Shown piece after piece: positions 12,272-23,776 of a DNA stretch of 64,000 bases (position 1 is the first letter of the stretch; every line of letters begins with the position of its first letter). The stretch is from the NCBI GenBank assembly GCA_032622095.1, contig CP136066.1, positions 169,146,664 through 169,210,663 of the forward strand. Direction: 5' to 3'. The position numbers and the translations under genes are program-made. The stretch is from Siphonodentalium dalli (lineage: Eukaryota; Mollusca; Scaphopoda; Gadilida; Siphonodentaliidae). The notes beneath the pieces were generated by a model. That model searched no databases. It was not told where the DNA came from and worked only from the letters and a program-made list of their open reading frames with translations.

Positions 12272-12449
12272 CTGATGCAAGATCTCCTGAAACTGGTGTG
12301 TAATTGGCGGGAGACGAGTCGTCATAGAGATCGAGAATATATCGCATGAGACAATGTAGTTCCTCCTCCCTAGCTTCCCTAGACTCAATACGGTGACATT
12401 CTTGTGAAAACGTCTCGAGAAAAGACAGATCATACCCCGGTGTAGGCAT
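12272..12449 (-). CDS. first coding exon of a hidden minus-strand gene
   Basis: This exon starts with ATG at 12449, has an in-frame TAG six codons upstream, reads 59 codons (beginning MPTPGYDLSFLETFSQECHR) and ends at CATCAG before GTAAAA. It is richer in acidic and charged residues than chance frames nearby. It leaves one base of overhang, which the exon at 10573-10478 completes. The joined N-terminal part is about 91 residues and resembles a small soluble, mostly helical protein. I cannot name it. It could be the 5' end of a longer gene whose remaining exons lie further left. Confidence 0.55.
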
Positions 12450-15006
12450 TGTATGATGTATTCCCTAGAGTGTACGCTTCGATAATGAACCACACAAGGA
12501 AATTACTCGTATATATATGTGCATATGATATATACATGTTCGTGGGGACGCAATCGTTACATTAAATTTATGTGACCACAACCTGTGGCCAAAACTATGA
12601 GACCGTATAATTGTAATTACAAGGTTGTGTGAGGCGCACAGGTGTTCTGTACAATCGACCACTGTGTTATAATAGTGTATATTATACCCGTGTGCTCGTG
12701 GGGTCACAACCGATGGGTGATTTTCTTTCACTAGAACGGCATTCACACTGCGGCATTCAAGTGGTATTCTGGGGCAAAGAACATAATGTCTCGAGAAATT
12801 CCATTTGCACGCCCCTTAGGTTGGAAATTTCCAATTGATTTCCACTTTAATCCGAAAATAGGAAACATTCGACTTTTGATCGACAAACAACTAAATCGAA
12901 TATAAAACAAATATAACACAATCTATTTCAAGCCAATCGTGAAATTTTCAACTGCTGAATATTTTAACCAAAGTATCGGGGTGGCGTGACACACCGCACC
13001 CTCCTTCGCCATGTTCCTGCACGCATGTAACCTTCCATTGAGCGAAATGACAAAGTGGTCACTTTTTTCGAAAATATTATATACACCTATGTTATAATTT
13101 AATCATACATGCATATATGGGAGTGGCAAAAATAACATGATGTTTTTTTTTAAATCGGAGGACCCCACCCCTGTGAAGTATTTTAGAGTTGGGTATATGG
13201 TTTGGTTTATGAAATGGTGTGGTATTGCATGTATCTGACTACATATAGCTTATGTATGTATGCAGGGTGTGACGACATAGGCTTGTGAGTCTCATTCCAC
13301 ACAGCTTCGGTTAAATTTGTCAACAGTTGGAAATTATAAACCTGACATAATATTAATTGAAAGTTTCACGGCAACAAAAAGTTGAAATTGTTCTCGTATA
13401 TAACTAAATGTAGTGTGAATTTCTTGTTTTAGACCAACAACGGAAAATTTCCCTACATGTGTTCGAAATTTTGGTATGAAATCGACATTAGTTGGAAATT
13501 GTCGAACCTTATGGGGTATATGTTGTATAGTTTGCAGTGTCTCAACCATCTTCCGATGGTCAGTCAAAAATAAAAATCAAGGCATTTGAGGGGTACCTGT
13601 TGGGAAATTCAAAGCCATGGGGAGAAGTGCAAATAAATTTTTCTAACCCGGGAGTTTGCCCTGGTTCATTGCGAGGGATGCAGTTGGAAAATCCAATATG
13701 GACATCCCCCGTCAACGGAGACCCTCTAGCCAGATAACTGGGCAAATTATCCATAGCATACCCCAGCGATTCTGGCAAAACAACTAGAAATGGAAATACA
13801 TGGTACGACTTGAATTATTGGGACAGACGATAACCCGATCGCAAGAACGGTTGCGACGTACTCACTGTGCGATTATTTAACGGATGCCGATGACCTCTAA
13901 TCAAAGTGAACATGGATCACAAACAAACAATGACGCATCAATGAGTGTCTCTGGTGAATATTGTTTTTGATTGGTCAATCAAGTAATATGTGGCGAACAT
14001 ATTATTTTATTGGTCGCCGTGTGAACGCGGAATCACAATATGGCATCCACACTATTAGAATACATGCAAGCAGAACATTACAAACACAATAGAAAGGCTC
14101 CATCGCTGAACAACGTAACAGAGATAGATACATGGAGATACGTATACGTGTGGATGCTGTGTGAGGCCATATCAAGTAAAAGACAGACAATGACCACCAG
14201 TTGAAGTTGCCCAACATCCTTGAATGTGTGAATAGGAACACGTACAGCCTAAGTCGGTGAGTACGTAACATACAGATGAACTTGTGCATATCATCAACAA
14301 GTCTGGGTATATTGGGCCATATTGCATGAATAGAAATTAATAAATATGCAGGACTAGGTTATTTCCAACTGAAAGGGCATTTTCATGGATCCGAGTTTGA
14401 TAAACTTGCAGAAATGTTCGATATCCCAAAGTAAATGAAACCTATATAAACTATAATAATAAAATAATGTATATAATTATAACTTTGTCGTCCATGTGAC
14501 TCAAACGAAATACAGGAAAGAAACACTTTGTGTTGAATATAACAAATATATACCGGCACCGTATAATATCACACTAATATCGGAGGGCTAAAACACATGC
14601 ATGAAATAGAAATTTAGCTGATCAAGACAGCACACACGTATGACAAACGTGCATTTCACAAAGACCATGTATATATTTGGAACATATAGAGAAATCAATT
14701 TACGTTTATGACCGCTCACCTAGACACAACGTTGAATAGAGCCTTAATTTAATCACATATTTATGGCATGCACATGTCAAATAACATATGGATGCAGAAG
14801 ACGCGCGTCTGATTTAACAACCAGTTGTAACTGATAGCAGATTTACGACCCAACGGCCCATGCACCGTTGTCCATGGATACATTAATTTGGACACCCCCT
14901 ACAGATAACTATTATGTAATTATGTACACTGCATATGTGTGATTCACACTTAGCAAATTTACATTGATATAATATGCTATATAGATATATAGAGATATAT
15001 ATGCCT
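12450..15006. other. spacer without supported genes
   Basis: Several short frames exist (for example 13537-13737, plus strand, 66 codons), but I recognise none and see no splice support. Repeated GTTGGAAATT motifs at 12820-12840 and 13325-13500 hint at old retroelement debris. Confidence 0.4.
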
Positions 15007-15525
15007 GCGTACATTCATATCGAATTCGGCAGCAGCGTATGGGTTAATTTATTCACTTCCGTTGCAGCTAGCGACTTGTCCGATCGTCCATGGATGCATA
15101 GGGGTATTCACTTCATGATATAATGTCCATTTCCGTGGTCAGGCAGCCAGGGGAGGTGCGGTCGGTGCCTTTTTGGATTTTGCGTACCTGGCGGAACCGG
15201 CCGCAAGTTAGGGGTTAACAGTACGGTGTCCGCTCGAGCTATCGACTTGGTGATTTGAACTTTGGTACATTTAGGTCTATTCTGCACGATAGTGCAAACC
15301 CCATCACGCTCCGACCCCTGTTGGTGGTGCGGTCGGCGGGTGTTAATTTCGGCGTTTATGCGTACATTCATAGCGAATTCGGCAGCAGCATATGGGTTAA
15401 TTTATTCACTTCCGCTGCAGCTAGCGACTTGTCCGATCGCCCATGAATGCATACGGGTATTCACTTCATGATATAATGTCCATTTCCGTGGTCAGGCAGC
15501 CAGGGGAGGTGCGGTCTGTGCTTTT
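15007..15525. repeat. 353-bp satellite, unit 1 and part of unit 2
   Basis: Units begin GCGTACATTCATA.CGAATTC at 15007 and 15360, a period of 353 bases. The unit contains ATGATATAATGTCCATTTCCGTGGTCAGG, CCGCTCGAGCTATCGACTTGG and TTCTGCACGATAGTGCAAAC blocks. Unit 2 is interrupted at 15526 by an 812-bp insertion and resumes at 16338. Confidence 0.8.
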
Positions 15526-16337
15526 GTTATACCCCCCGCAACGAAGTTAGGGGGGTATACTGGAGTCAGCTCGTCCGTCCGTCCGTCTGTCGACCGTCCG
15601 TGGACACAAATTTGTCCGGAGTTTTTCTCAGTCGTTTTTTGATCAATTTCCGTGAAACTTGGCACAGACATCAACCACCATGGGAACCTGTGCACCCACG
15701 TTTATGACGTGTGTCGGACATTTTTTGGTGGAGTTATCCCCCTTTTTCGACTTAGAAAATTTTCGCAACATGTATACTTTTGTCCGAGCTTTTATTCCTA
15801 CATTTTTCGGTCAATGTTTTTTAATCTTGGCACTGATATTTAGTACCATGGGAACCTGTGCACCTGCGATTATGACGTCTATCCGACATTTTTTGTGTGG
15901 AGTTATTCCCCTTTTTCGACTTAGAATGTTTTTTCGCAACATACATAATTTTGTCCAAGCTTTTATTCCTAAATGTTTCTGTCAAGAGGTTTAAGCATGT
16001 ACCTTTATTTTACATGATACTTACTTATTATTGAATTATTCACACTTATGTACTCCGCAGAACAACAAAACAGGTACGGCAAACATCGTCTGAAATGAGA
16101 TCTCGTCAACTCTCGTAGCGTTCGCGATATCTCCTCGAGGCGTTATAGAGCGAGCACTGTGAGTCTCGCATACTCCGGATTAACGTACTTGGTTTAAGAT
16201 TAGGGTTATGGTTGTACACCTGCAATGGGAACTGTTATTTTATTATTTTAACTAAATGTTTACTGACATTCGAAACATCTTAGTATTTTAAAAACAGGGG
16301 GGTATCCGTAGTCCCATTGGGACAGTCACACCTCTAG
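15526..16337. mobile_element. 812-bp element inserted in the satellite, possibly Helitron-like
   Basis: The element interrupts the satellite between TTTT and TTGG and leaves no clear target duplication. It starts GTTATACCCCCCGCAACGAAG and ends GTCCCATTGGGACAGTCACACCTCTAG. The left end has its own small inverted repeat (ATACCCCCC / GGGGGGTAT). The right end has a GTCCC-ATT-GGGAC hairpin about 15 bases before a terminal CTAG, as Helitrons do, but the 5' TC is not evident. Inside, a block of about 185 bases beginning near CCATGGGAACCTGTGCACC is repeated twice. No protein is encoded. Bases 16208-16337 are repeated at 28280-28409. Confidence 0.55.
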
Positions 16338-16442
16338 TTGGATTGTGCGTACCTGGCGGAACCGGCCGCAAGTTAGGAGTTAACAGTACCGTGTCCGCTC
16401 GAGCTATCGACTTGGGGGTTGGAACTTTGGTACATTTAGGTC
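16338..16442. repeat. satellite unit 2 continued, with left 8-bp target duplication
   Basis: Resumes the 353-bp satellite after the 812-bp insertion and stops at TTTAGGTC (16435-16442), which is the left target duplication of the foldback element. Confidence 0.75.
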
Positions 16443-18420
16443 GGGTGTGACTAATTACCGCCCGGGCGCCCCCACGGGCCCGTGGACACTATATATCGAC
16501 GTTATAAGGTAGCGACATGCCACCAGAGGGCAACATAGAAGATTTTACTCGCTCGCTCGTCTCCGGTCGGTGTTATTAACCCCGAAAATGCCGATATTGG
16601 CTAAGAGAGCCCGGTAGATCTCGGGTGATCCCGGGTGTCTTCGTGTGTTTTCGGACAGTATATACCACCTGAGTGTGACTTCCAAATATTGACTCGCTGA
16701 CGCATCCACGGCCGATGTTATTAACCCCTCAAAATCCGGTAAAATACCATATAAACAAAAAGAGCCCGGGACCGCCCGGGCGCCCCCATAGGCCCGTGGA
16801 CACTATATCTCGACGTTATAACGTAGCGACATACCCCACGAAGTTAACCTAGAAAATTTTACTCGATCGCTCGTCTCTGGCCGGTTTTATTAACCCCGCA
16901 AATGCCGATATTGGCTAAGAGAGCCCGGGTGTCTTCGTATGTTTTCGGACAGTATAGTTTGGTGATGCGTGGTAGTGCAATAACACCTGATTGTGACTTC
17001 CAAATATTGACTCGTTGGCGCATCCACGGCCGATGTTATCAACCCCTCAAAATCCGGTAAATACCATATAAACAAAAAGAGCCCGGGGCCGCCCTGGACC
17101 GCCCCGGCACCCCCATGGACCCGTGGACACTATATCTCGACGTTATAACGTAGCGGCATACCACACGAGGTCAACCTAGAAGATTTAACAAGCTCGATCG
17201 TATCCGGCCGGTGTTTTATTTACCCCCCCCCCCCACCCCCAACAATATTGACGGCGTCTCGAAACTGTAAGCAAGACTATAGTCGTTTTTATTTACAAGC
17301 ATACAATTCTCCTAGTATTGCTATGAAATAAATTGAAAGTGACTCATGTATTAATCCCTCAGCTGGTATGTCGCTACATAATAACGTCGAGATATGGTGT
17401 CGACGGGCCCATTGGGGCGCCCGGCCTCTCACGGGCTCTTATTGTTGATACGGTATTTCACCTGATTTTTAGGGGTTAATGACATCGGTCGTGGACGCGT
17501 CAGCGAGTCAATATTTGGATGTCACACTCAGGTGTATTGCACTACCACAGTGCACATCACCAAAATATACTGTCCGAAAATACACGAAGACGCCCGGCCT
17601 CCCCGGGCATTCTTAGCCAATATCGGCATTTGTCGGGTTAATAACACCGACCGGAGACGATCGAGCTTGTTAAATGTTCTAGGTTGACCTCGTGGGGTAT
17701 GCCGCTACGTTATAACGTCGAGATATAGTGTCTACGGGTCCATGGGGGTGGTCCCGGGCGGTCTCGGGCTCTTTATGTTTATATTGTATTTTACCGGATT
17801 TTGAGGGGTTAATAACATCGGCCGTCGACGCGTCAACGAGTCAGTATTTGGAATTCACACTCAGGTGTTATTCCACTACCACGCATCACCAAAATATACT
17901 GTCCGAAAAAACACGAAGACACCCGGGCTCTCCCGGGCTCTCTTAACCAATATCGGCATTTGCGGAGTTAATAACACCGACCGGAGACGAGCGAGCTTGT
18001 TAAATTTTCTAGTTTGACCTCGTGTGGTATGCCGCTACGTTATAACGTCGAGATATAGTGTCCACGGGTCCATGGGGGCGGTCCCGGGCTCTTTTTGTTT
18101 ATATTATATTTTACCGGATTTTGAGGGGTTAATAACATCGGCCGTGGACGCGTCAACGGGTCATTATTTGGAAGTCACACTCAGGTGGTATTGCACCACC
18201 ACGTATCACCAAAATATACTGTCCGAAAACACACGAAGACACCGGGCTCCCCCGGGTTCTCTTAGCCAATATCGGCATTTGCGGGGTTAGTAACACCGGC
18301 CGGAGACGAGCGAGCGAGTAAAATCTTCTAGGTTGCCCTCAGGTGGCATGTCGCTACCTTATAACGTCGAGATATAGTGGGCGGTCCCCAGGTGGTCCCG
18401 GGTGGTAATTAGTCACACCG
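16443..18420. mobile_element. foldback DNA transposon FB, copy 1
   Basis: A 1978-bp element inside satellite unit 2. Terminal inverted repeats are GGGTGTGACTAATTACC on the left and, on the right, GGTAATTAGTCACACCG, its near complement. The 8-bp target TTTAGGTC is duplicated at 16435-16442 and 18421-18428. Each arm is built of about three tandem units of 314-328 bp: the motif CCCGTGGACACTATAT recurs at 16479, 16793 and 17120, and its complement recurs around 17395, 17730 and 18058. The arms face each other across a unique ~140-bp spacer that starts with a C-rich run at 17223. No protein is encoded. An 8-bp duplication fits hAT-like or similar transposases, but the superfamily is not established. 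Confidence 0.85.
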
Positions 18421-18840
18421 TTTAGGTCTATTCTGCACGATAGTGCAAACCCCATCACGCTAGGAGCCATGTTGGCGGTGCGGTCGGCGGGTGTTAATTT
18501 CGGCGTTTTTGCGTACATTCCTAGCGAATTCGGCATAGCGTATGGGGTAATTTATCCACTTCTGCTGCAGCTAGCGACTTGTCCGATCGCCCATGGATGT
18601 ATATGGGTATTCACTGCATGATATAATGTCCATTTGCGTCGTCAGGCAGCCAGGGGAGGTGCCTTTTTGGATTTTGAAGTTAAGGGTTAACAGTGCCGTG
18701 TCCGCTCGAGCTATCGACTTTGGAATTGGAACTTTGGTACATTCAGGTCTATTCTGCACGATAGTGCAAACCCCATCACGCTCGGACCCCTGGGGCGGTG
18801 CGGTCCGCTTTTTGTAGGACCGGCATCGGGTCATGGTTCC
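18421..18840. repeat. satellite units 2 (end) and 3
   Basis: Begins with the right target duplication TTTAGGTC and continues the 353-bp satellite; unit 3 begins at 18511. The unit fades after GCTTTTTGTAGGACC. Confidence 0.75.
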
Positions 18841-18868
18841 TAGGAATCCAGGTTGCTGCTCAGTCGGT

Positions 18869-19170
18869 CAGGTGCATAGCGCATTATTGATATATTATCT
18901 ATATTTCGACGATAAATATAGCATTTTGGGGGTCTAGGTAAAAGGCGGACACATAGTGCCCAAGAGTCCCGGTCCGTCATTCAGACAGCCAGGTGCATAG
19001 CGCATTATTGATATGTTATCTATATTTCGGCGAGAAATATAGCAGTTTCTGGGTAAAAGGCGGACACGGAGTTTGTAATAGCATGTGTATACATCGTGCC
19101 CGTGAGTCTCAGACGGACAGGTGCATAGCGCATTATTGATATCTATATTTCGACGATATATATAGCTGGG
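18869..19170. repeat. three tandem ~121-128-bp repeats
   Basis: CAGGTGCATAGCGCATTATTGAT begins units at 18869, 18990 and 19118. Each is followed by ATCTATATTTCG.CGA and GGGTAAAA. It directly abuts the satellite. The same array is at 32120-32421. Confidence 0.85.
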
Positions 19171-20095
19171 TAAAACACGAATGTGTTAATACCGTTTCTA
19201 TGATGGTCCCCCCACCCCCTTTGTCGGAGAATGTAGTTACAGGCGTGTCATATGCTAAGCCACTAAAACCGACGGTAAGCTGATTCCCAAACTACTCTAG
19301 TTCTCGTTATAGGTGTGATGTGATAAGTGACGTTAAACCTCCCACGTGCTGATTGAATCTGCTATTCAGTTTCATAATATGATCCCAGTGTCACACAAAT
19401 GAGTTCAACGCCTAATTAACCAGGGGTATTGTGGAACATATTATAACACGAATCATTAATAATAAAAAAAACTGTTATGCAACCCGTTAGTTCGAGACAG
19501 AAACAATATCACGACAAACAGTTTCCTGAAACATAATAATATATTATTTAATTAGTTCATTTAAACAATGCTTTCTATATATGATACAATAATGCATTTC
19601 TTCTTACAATATCAAGTAATGGCTGTTTCCTGTTTTAGTTCTAGAACCGACTATTCAAAACAAAAAGCGCTTTAAACCCAATGCATTGCAAAAACGTCAG
19701 TGACCAGCTGTATAAGAAAGGTAAGATACATGTAATACAAATGTTGTGCTTCGAATGGATGCAGATTAAATCATTTTTCATTATAACTCTGCTTTTATCG
19801 ATTGTTTAATGTATATGAGTTCAATTTGTTCTACAAACAGCGTAAAACAATAAAGAGCGTTTTGTGTTCCACATGGTAAAATTGAAGAGCGTTTGTGTCT
19901 CATTGGAATATAATCAATAGTGCAGTTCAATTAAGTTGTGCTTGTTGTTGAAAAACAATGACTCGCATATATATGTCGAAAGACATCTGAAATCCAACCA
20001 ACCATGCAAAAACCTGCGTTCTTCAAAACAATTCCACACTCTTTCTATGTGATGCTTCGTGATCGTGGGCATCATATGCCATGGCGATTTAGGTC
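19171..20095. other. spacer, nothing recognised
   Basis: AT-rich sequence without supported genes; its copy is at 32422-33346. Confidence 0.4.
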
Positions 20096-20253
20096 AACGA
20101 TTCGTTGATGTAAACATATTTTATTCCAATTCTGATACATGTGACACATATGAACATATATTTTGACAATATTGTATAGATAGGTGAATTGGAAAATGGA
20201 TTAAATAACAAGTCCATGGACTTTTATTAAGTTTGCTCCCCAAACGATTCGTT
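20096..20253 (-). mobile_element. 136-bp LINE 3' end with 11-bp target duplication
   Basis: The 136-bp insert at 20107-20242 is flanked by AACGATTCGTT at 20096-20106 and 20243-20253. Read on the minus strand it runs from GGGGAGCAAACTTAATAAAAG to GGAATAAAATATGTTTACATC. The same 3' sequence ends the LINE at 29120-30295, so both belong to one family. It is an extreme 5' truncation by target-primed reverse transcription, with a polyadenylation-like AATAAA near the end. The copy is at 33347-33504. Confidence 0.85.
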
Positions 20254-20697
20254 ATGCTGGAGAGCCGGATATTTCTGAGAAACACCCACGACCCAATATT
20301 ACTTTTGCTCTGTCGTAATTGTCAGAAAGATAAGATCTTATTCCAGTTACACGCCATCAACCACAGTGTGAATTATAATTCTGTAAAACAAAATACGACA
20401 TACGCGTACCGGTAGGTTCGTCGAATCGCGACACTCTGGAGCTCTTCTCTAGTGAGACCACGCCCATGCGTGTTACAGGTGGTAAATTCCAGCACATTCC
20501 CGTCGAACATCTCGCGCGAAGATACGCAAACCACGCCCATATGGACACCAATTATGCAATGTTCTTTGTGATCTCACACAGACTAATGAACACTAATTTG
20601 CGTAGCCCAATGGCCTGCTCGTGTGTGTTGTCAATCATACCAGTCCACACAATGGTCAGTTCGGCAGAATTTCATATATGGTGGTATGGATTATGGG
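20254..20697. other. unique spacer
   Basis: No gene is recognised. Relative to copy 2, copy 1 has 8 extra bases (TAATTTGC near 20594). Confidence 0.4.
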
Positions 20698-21065
20698 TGC
20701 ACTGACACCGTCAACCAAGCCAACCAACAGCCAAATCCAACAGCCTCGACTCCTCCACCACGCTTCCACTGCTTTGCCTCCAAATACAACAGCCTCAACA
20801 ACCGATTTTCATCGAAGAATTAAAGAAAGGGTGAAGGGAACTGCACAATGCATTCCGACCATCCTAACCGGCCTGCGGCCGGAAACTACACTACACGGGT
20901 GCACTGACAAGGGTGAAGGGAACTGCACAATGCATTCCGACCATCCTAACCGGCCTGCGGCCGGAAACTACACAACAAGGGTGCACTGACAGAACTGTGA
21001 AGGGACCTGCAAAATGCAGTCCGACCATCCAACCCGGCCTTCGACTGGAAACGAGTCGACTGCAG
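20698..21065. mobile_element. nested 3' ends of a jockey-like LINE (LINE-J)
   Basis: A 3'-UTR-like stretch (CCACGCTTCCACTGCTTTGCC) is followed by repeated terminal units of about 82 bp. These begin GGGTGAAGGGAACTGCAC at 20829 and 20911, with a diverged one from about 20998, and end GTGCACTGACA. The same unit follows the reverse transcriptase at 33949-34986, which identifies the family. Copy 1 holds only these non-coding ends. The single TGCACTGACAC at 20698-20708 marks where copy 2 has its extra 1221 bp. Confidence 0.75.
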
Positions 21066-22520
21066 TGGCAGTAAGATACAGTGTGCGTCCAGACTTATGT
21101 GTGTGTTTTACATGTTCGTGTAGACATTCTATAATATAGGACGTTAGAGAATAATAATGTGCGATGATGTTCAATAAGGTGCGATAATGTTCAATAATGA
21201 TGTATATACAGTTAATATCTCACAGTTTGGAAGATACCTTCCGGATTCGTTGAACTAGAAATATCAACTGACATTGACGCTGAAACTTTCTGATTTTCGT
21301 CGGGATCCGGTGATGGCGCAAAACAAAAGTGTGATTTGTAGCCGAGATAACGTTGACTTCAGTGCGTTGGGTGTCCAGGACTCATAACAGGTAAGTGGTC
21401 TCCAAACCATCGAAATTGTTTTTTTCTTATACATGTACATGTATGCCGTTCTCATTTGTTAAGGTGCCACAACCTTTCGGGAACGAGCACATATGTAGTA
21501 AGTTTATACATTTCGCAATCGAATTGCCTTTCCACACACCCTATGTTAAACCGTTTAGCAGATCATTTTAGTTCGTGGTATGTCAAAGACTTCGAACAGG
21601 ACAGGGGTCCGAAAAACAGTGAAATTCGCCTTTCATATCTGCCAGCGATTAATTCAAAGTATCCCAGACTCCCATGATTCGGGAACCTGATTTATCTCGT
21701 TACATCACATTTGTGAACGTTTTTTTTTATTATCTACCGCTTTTGCGATACCGGAACACTATTGTTGTTTTTTGTTGGGGACACGTTTTTATTATCTACC
21801 GCTTTTGTTGGGATACAGGAGCATGAACGCTATTTATTAGAGCATGTCCTTTTTTCTGGACTGAGAACAATTCGAACATGTTAAAACTTCCTCTTTTGGA
21901 TCTCTCACTTGTTGTTGTTTTTGTTGCGGACATGGTTTCATTGGACCAAGATATCAATTGAATATATCTCTACCTTAGACGTGATTGGTTGTTCTGACGC
22001 TTTGGTCGAATGCTATCCACGATCAGACATGGGAAGTTGTGTTCTGCATCCATTGAAATTTTCAGACAATTTGGTCTCATTGAGCTGGGACGAGCTGGCC
22101 CGTTTCCAAAATATTATATAATATGTATAACATTGATTGATGCACAACATACAGCCGCCTGGGTATCTATTACACACATCTTTATTATTCGGTATCATCT
22201 GACTGCAGCCACGGGCTCAATCTATTTCCAGTCGGCATTCATATTCACACATGCAGTCTCATTGGTAAGAGATGCAAACTATTGTCACACAAGCTGTGAA
22301 TCTGGCCAAAGTTGGATTATATTACTGAAGTCGGATTGCATAATTATGTAGAATAGTATCGAATTTCGTTTTGTATTGATCATATGTACTGACCAGCCTA
22401 ACATTTATTATACTTACCCGAAATTTGGTTATTATTATACTTACCAGATTCTTTGGTTTGGGTCTTATTGGCTCGGGTGGCGTTTCTAGTTGGACGAATT
22501 TGGGACATCTGGTTATCGCC
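21066..22520. other. unique spacer left of the MULE
   Basis: I see no gene. A TTTTATTATCTACCGCTTTTG block is repeated at about 21723 and 21786. Copy 2 has the same at 35530-36984. Confidence 0.4.
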
Positions 22521-22529
22521 CATATTTTC
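22521..22529. repeat. left 9-bp target duplication of the MULE
   Basis: CATATTTTC directly precedes the left inverted repeat and recurs directly after the right one at 27039-27047. Confidence 0.9.
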
Positions 22530-22793
22530 GATGGTCACTAAAAAGAGTACCCCGGCCCCGACTCGGAGAAAATGTGTACTCGGAAGATATATGTTGCATA
22601 TATTTTCTACTTTATGGAAAAAACAAATTTCTTTTGCTAAATTATATGCTACTATGCCAATTTATTCAATATATGATAAAAATTTTACCGAAAAAATTAC
22701 TAACATACTTTTTAATAGCATTTTTACTTCGAAAACACACTAAAAAGTGTACTCCAGGAAAAAGTGTACCCGAGCTAAATCTTGAATTTCACG
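22530..22793 (+). repeat. left terminal inverted repeat of the MULE
   Basis: Matches 26798-27038 in inverted orientation from GATGGTCACTAAAAAG to TTGAATTTCACG. The main difference is an insertion of about 25 bases on the left side. Confidence 0.9.
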
Positions 22794-23776
22794 CTTCACT
22801 ATCCACTTCACAAACATTAAATGTTGTACAATACTCGTAACAGGTCGTAGAAATATATTGGTGATATGAATTAATTATTTTATGCAGTGAAACATATTCA
22901 ATTCTCACATTTGCCGTGGTGTCAACAAATGTCATACTCCGGCCCGACGCCGACTCGGGGGAAATTGTGTACTCGGAAGACATATGATATAATTGTATCA
23001 CTATTATACGAATAATTTATTATTTCAACGTCGGGGTTTTTAAATTCAGTGTCTTTTGGTTCATTTTAACTCCCCTCATCCTTTATCTGGGCTTGGGACC
23101 AGCAGACTTCGTGGAAGTCAGGCGGATTTAAAGTTTTTGTTTTTGTTTTTGTCTTTTTTTTTAAAGACACATGTATCATCGAACTGTTACACGTTATAAG
23201 TTATACTATGCTGGGAGTACCAGCTAGAGTTCTCATTACTGAACATCGGAGGACAAGAATAACAGCAAGAGCTTTAAATATATTCTACGGGAAAAGTGTT
23301 ACTTTAAAACATCATAACTACCGTCAGTGGTAGATTACATAAAGATAAATTTTAGGGATTACTCTATATAGGCCTAGTACTCTTAAGGAGAAAGCGTGTG
23401 GCCCTGAAAAGGCCCTTTTTAATCTTGGTTTAGACTTTCATCTTCATCTGAAATGATAAAATTGAACACGATTAATAGCTCCACCTGAAATTAAACGTGA
23501 AATTAACATTGTTTTAATACTATAAACAGGCTTATCATTATAATGACATGATCATATTCTTACTGATGTCTTGCTCGTTTTCCGATATTTTTTACCAATT
23601 AAGGATGTCCACGTTCAGCGCGGGTCACTAACGGTGACTCGATCCGAGGTGAGTTGGGCATCAGTAGAATTACACTAGTCTGACTACACGTCAATAGAAC
23701 CATGCAGTCACATGTGTATGATTCATCATGTCATTATACCATACATCATAGCAATAAGGCTGAGTTATCATTTAAT

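Noticed and set aside
17223-17360. C-rich run and spacer as a regulatory island
   Set aside because: It is the unique centre of a foldback transposon; homopolymer length differs between copies as expected for slippage or assembly error.
18869-19170. CRISPR-like array
   Set aside because: The 121-128-bp units are tandem without unique spacers, and the genome is eukaryotic.
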